From Gammaproteobacteria bacterium (lineage in GTDB: Bacteria > Pseudomonadota > Gammaproteobacteria > SZUA-229), in contig JAQICG010000038.1 of assembly GCA_027858635.1 (NCBI GenBank), forward strand, positions 1 to 7,982: a stretch of DNA of 7,982 nucleotides, read 5' to 3'. Positions 6,102 to 7,982 of the stretch are shown here, piece after piece. The notes under the pieces are model-generated. The model did not search any database. It worked only from the letters and a program-made list of their open reading frames with translations, and was not told where the DNA came from. The position numbers and the translations under genes are program-made. Numbering within the stretch: position 1 is the first letter of the stretch; each line of letters begins with the position of its first letter.

Positions 6102-7982
6102 TTATGCCATGTCTTCCAGCTTACCTTTCGAGAAGCGGGCGAACAGCACTGGCAATACAAACAGGGTCAGGAAGGTCGAGGTCACCAGTCCGCCGACGAT
6201 CACGGTCGCCAACGGCCGTTGGATCTCCGAGCCCACGCCGCTGGACATCAGCATGGGAATCAGCCCCAGCGCCGCGACGATGGCGGTCATCAGCACTGGC
6301 CGTAGCCGCGATACCGCACCTTCGAACACGGCTTTGCCGATGTCCCGATCACCCGTTTCGATACGCAGGTTGATGGCCTCCACCAGCACTACGCCGTTGA
6401 GCACGGCCACCCCGAACAGGGTGATGAAGCCGATGGAGCTGGGCACCGACAGGTACTGCCCGGACAGGAACAGGGCAACGATGCCGCCGATCATCGCCAG
6501 CGGCAGGTTGATCAGGATCAGCAGCGCCTGGCCGACGGAATGGAAGGCGAAATACAGCAGCAATGCGATCAGACCGATGGATAACGGCACCACGATCATT
6601 AGCCGCTTTTGCGCCCGTTGCTGGTTTTCGAACTGACCACCGATATCAACGGAATAGCCGGTCGGCAGCTCCACTTGCTCAGCGATGGTCTGGCGGATAT
6701 CCGCCACCACGCTGCCCATATCGCGGCCCTGCACATTGGCCTGGACCACCACCCGGCGCTGAACGTCATCGCGGCGCACCTGCGGCGGACCAGAAGCAAT
6801 CGTCACTTCAGCCACATCCCCGAGGCGCACCCAGGCACCTGACGGGGCCTGCAAGCGCAGATCAGCAATGCTTTCGCGGTCCTGTCGGAAGCGTTCGTCG
6901 AGGCGCACATAGATGTCGTAACGCTCGTTGCCGTTGATGATTTGCCCGGCACTGGCACCACCCAGGCCTTCGCTCACCAGCTCCATGACGTCGCCCACGG
7001 CCAGGCCGTAGCGGGACAGGGCCCGGCGATCCGGTTTCACCACCAGTTGTGACTCACCGACGATTTGCTCCATGGCGACATCGCGCGCACCATCGACCTG
7101 CTTGACCGCGGCTTCGATGGCCTGGCCCTTTTCGGCCAGTACAGCAAGGTCAGGGCCGAACAGTTTGATGGCGAGCTGAGCCTTCACGCCGGACAGTAAT
7201 TCATCCACCCGGGTGGCGATGGGCTGCGAGAAGTTGAGCAGCAGCCCAGGGTGCTGCTCCAGCTTCTGCTCCATCAATGCCTGCAGCTCGAGACGATCGT
7301 CCGCGCTGGTCCATTCCGGCACCGGTTTGAGGCCGATATAGATCTCGATGTTGTTGACCGGCTCGGGATCACCGCCGATTTCGGCACGGCCGATGCGCGA
7401 CAGCGCGTAGGTAACCTCCGGGAACTCCATCAGTATGGCTTCCAGCCTGGGGGCGACCTCAAGGGCCGTATCCAGGCTGGATGAAGGTGCCAGCGTGACC
7501 CGCAGGTTGATGGTGCCTTCCTCCAGCTCCGGCACGAACTCTGTGCCGAGGTAAGGCAGCAGCGCCAGAGCGGACAGCAGCAGTCCCGCCGCGCCGCCCA
7601 GTACCCAGAGCTTGTGGACCATGGCTCTGGCCAGGGTGTAACGGTAAGCTTTTTCCAGCACTGCCACCACCGGACTGGTTCTGGCGCGCACGCCATGCTG
7701 GAACAGATAACTCGCCAGGGCGGGCACCACGATCAGCGACACCAGCAGGGACGCCGCCATGGCGAATAGAATGCTCAGCGCCATGGGCTGGAACAGCTTG
7801 CCCTCGACGCCTTCCAGACTGAACAGCGGCGCGAACACCACCATGATGATGGTGATGGAGAAGAACACCGGTTTGGCCACTTCACGCGCCGCCTCCTGGA
7901 TGCGCAGACCGACGTCGGTATCGTGTGCCACGTCGTAAAAGTCTTCGTCGTCCGCTGATACCCGCGCCGCTGCCTCGGCATC
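6102..7982 (-). CDS. czcA: CzcA-type heavy-metal efflux RND transporter, C-terminal part (5' end outside window)
   Basis: This is the inner-membrane pump of a tripartite heavy-metal efflux complex. The frame is open to the window edge, so about 626 residues are visible of the roughly 1,030-1,050 usual for the family; the GTG at 7929-7931 is internal, not the start. In order one sees FFSITIIMVVFAPLFSLEGVEGKLFQPMA (TM5 region), TM6, TM7 followed by GTEFVPELEEGTINLRVTL, the second periplasmic porter loop with FSQPIATRVDELLSGV and ALSRYGLAVGDV, then GGQFENQQRA and the last TM bundle with VGQALLILINLPLAMIGG, LSVPSSIGFITLFGVAVLNGVVLVE and a terminal LFVLPVLF. From memory of the family, the RVDELLSGV site has Glu where CusA has a metal-binding Met, so a Zn/Co/Cd/Ni pump (CzcA type) is more likely than a Cu/Ag pump. 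The proton-relay TM4 motif, the adaptor czcB and the outer-membrane czcC would lie beyond the edge. The product ends normally, with no frameshift in the visible part. Confidence 0.93.
   Translation of the reverse strand, partial: DAEAAARVSADDEDFYDVAHDTDVGLRIQEAAREVAKPVFFSITIIMVVFAPLFSLEGVEGKLFQPMALSILFAMAASLLVSLIVVPALASYLFQHGVRARTSPVVAVLEKAYRYTLARAMVHKLWVLGGAAGLLLSALALLPYLGTEFVPELEEGTINLRVTLAPSSSLDTALEVAPRLEAILMEFPEVTYALSRIGRAEIGGDPEPVNNIEIYIGLKPVPEWTSADDRLELQALMEQKLEQHPGLLLNFSQPIATRVDELLSGVKAQLAIKLFGPDLAVLAEKGQAIEAAVKQVDGARDVAMEQIVGESQLVVKPDRRALSRYGLAVGDVMELVSEGLGGASAGQIINGNERYDIYVRLDERFRQDRESIADLRLQAPSGAWVRLGDVAEVTIASGPPQVRRDDVQRRVVVQANVQGRDMGSVVADIRQTIAEQVELPTGYSVDIGGQFENQQRAQKRLMIVVPLSIGLIALLLYFAFHSVGQALLILINLPLAMIGGIVALFLSGQYLSVPSSIGFITLFGVAVLNGVVLVEAINLRIETGDRDIGKAVFEGAVSRLRPVLMTAIVAALGLIPMLMSSGVGSEIQRPLATVIVGGLVTSTFLTLFVLPVLFARFSKGKLEDMA

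Overview
The window reads as chromosomal DNA of a Pseudomonadota bacterium, most likely a gamma- or beta-proteobacterium. That placement is inference from protein style (AckA-Xfp pair, HME-type RND pump, CDF, YnfA) and from coding DNA of moderate-to-high GC. Nothing here fixes genus or species. No rRNA, tRNA, CRISPR, phage or transposase gene was found.

Left block (1-3784, + strand): a very AT-rich leader (1-133), then acetate kinase (ackA, 134-1333) and phosphoketolase (xfp, 1362-3749), separated by 28 nt and probably co-transcribed. Together they form the phosphoketolase bypass. Xfp cleaves xylulose-5-P or fructose-6-P to acetyl-P, and AckA converts acetyl-P to acetate and ATP (or runs the other way). 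A terminator-like hairpin follows xfp.

Middle block (3784-4754): a single small gene, on the - strand, for a 97-aa thioredoxin-fold protein with a CxxC motif and an unusual cysteine-pair tail. It lies between two long palindromic non-coding elements. One is a 181-bp MITE-like inverted repeat with near-perfect 25-bp ends (3786-3966). The other is an 87-bp imperfect palindrome (4493-4579).

Right block (4710-7982, - strand): a metal-efflux cluster read right to left. It holds the C-terminal part of a CzcA-type heavy-metal RND pump (cut by the window edge), a CDF-family divalent-cation exporter, and a YnfA-family small membrane protein, ending in a UUCG-capped hairpin. The RND pump would export metal across the envelope as part of a tripartite complex, and the CDF protein would move metal from cytoplasm to periplasm to feed it. 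YnfA's role there is unknown. A hairpin between czcA and the CDF gene may reduce read-through.

The least explained parts are the two palindromes and the Cys-rich tail of the small thioredoxin-like protein. The catabolic and efflux genes look like conventional family members.
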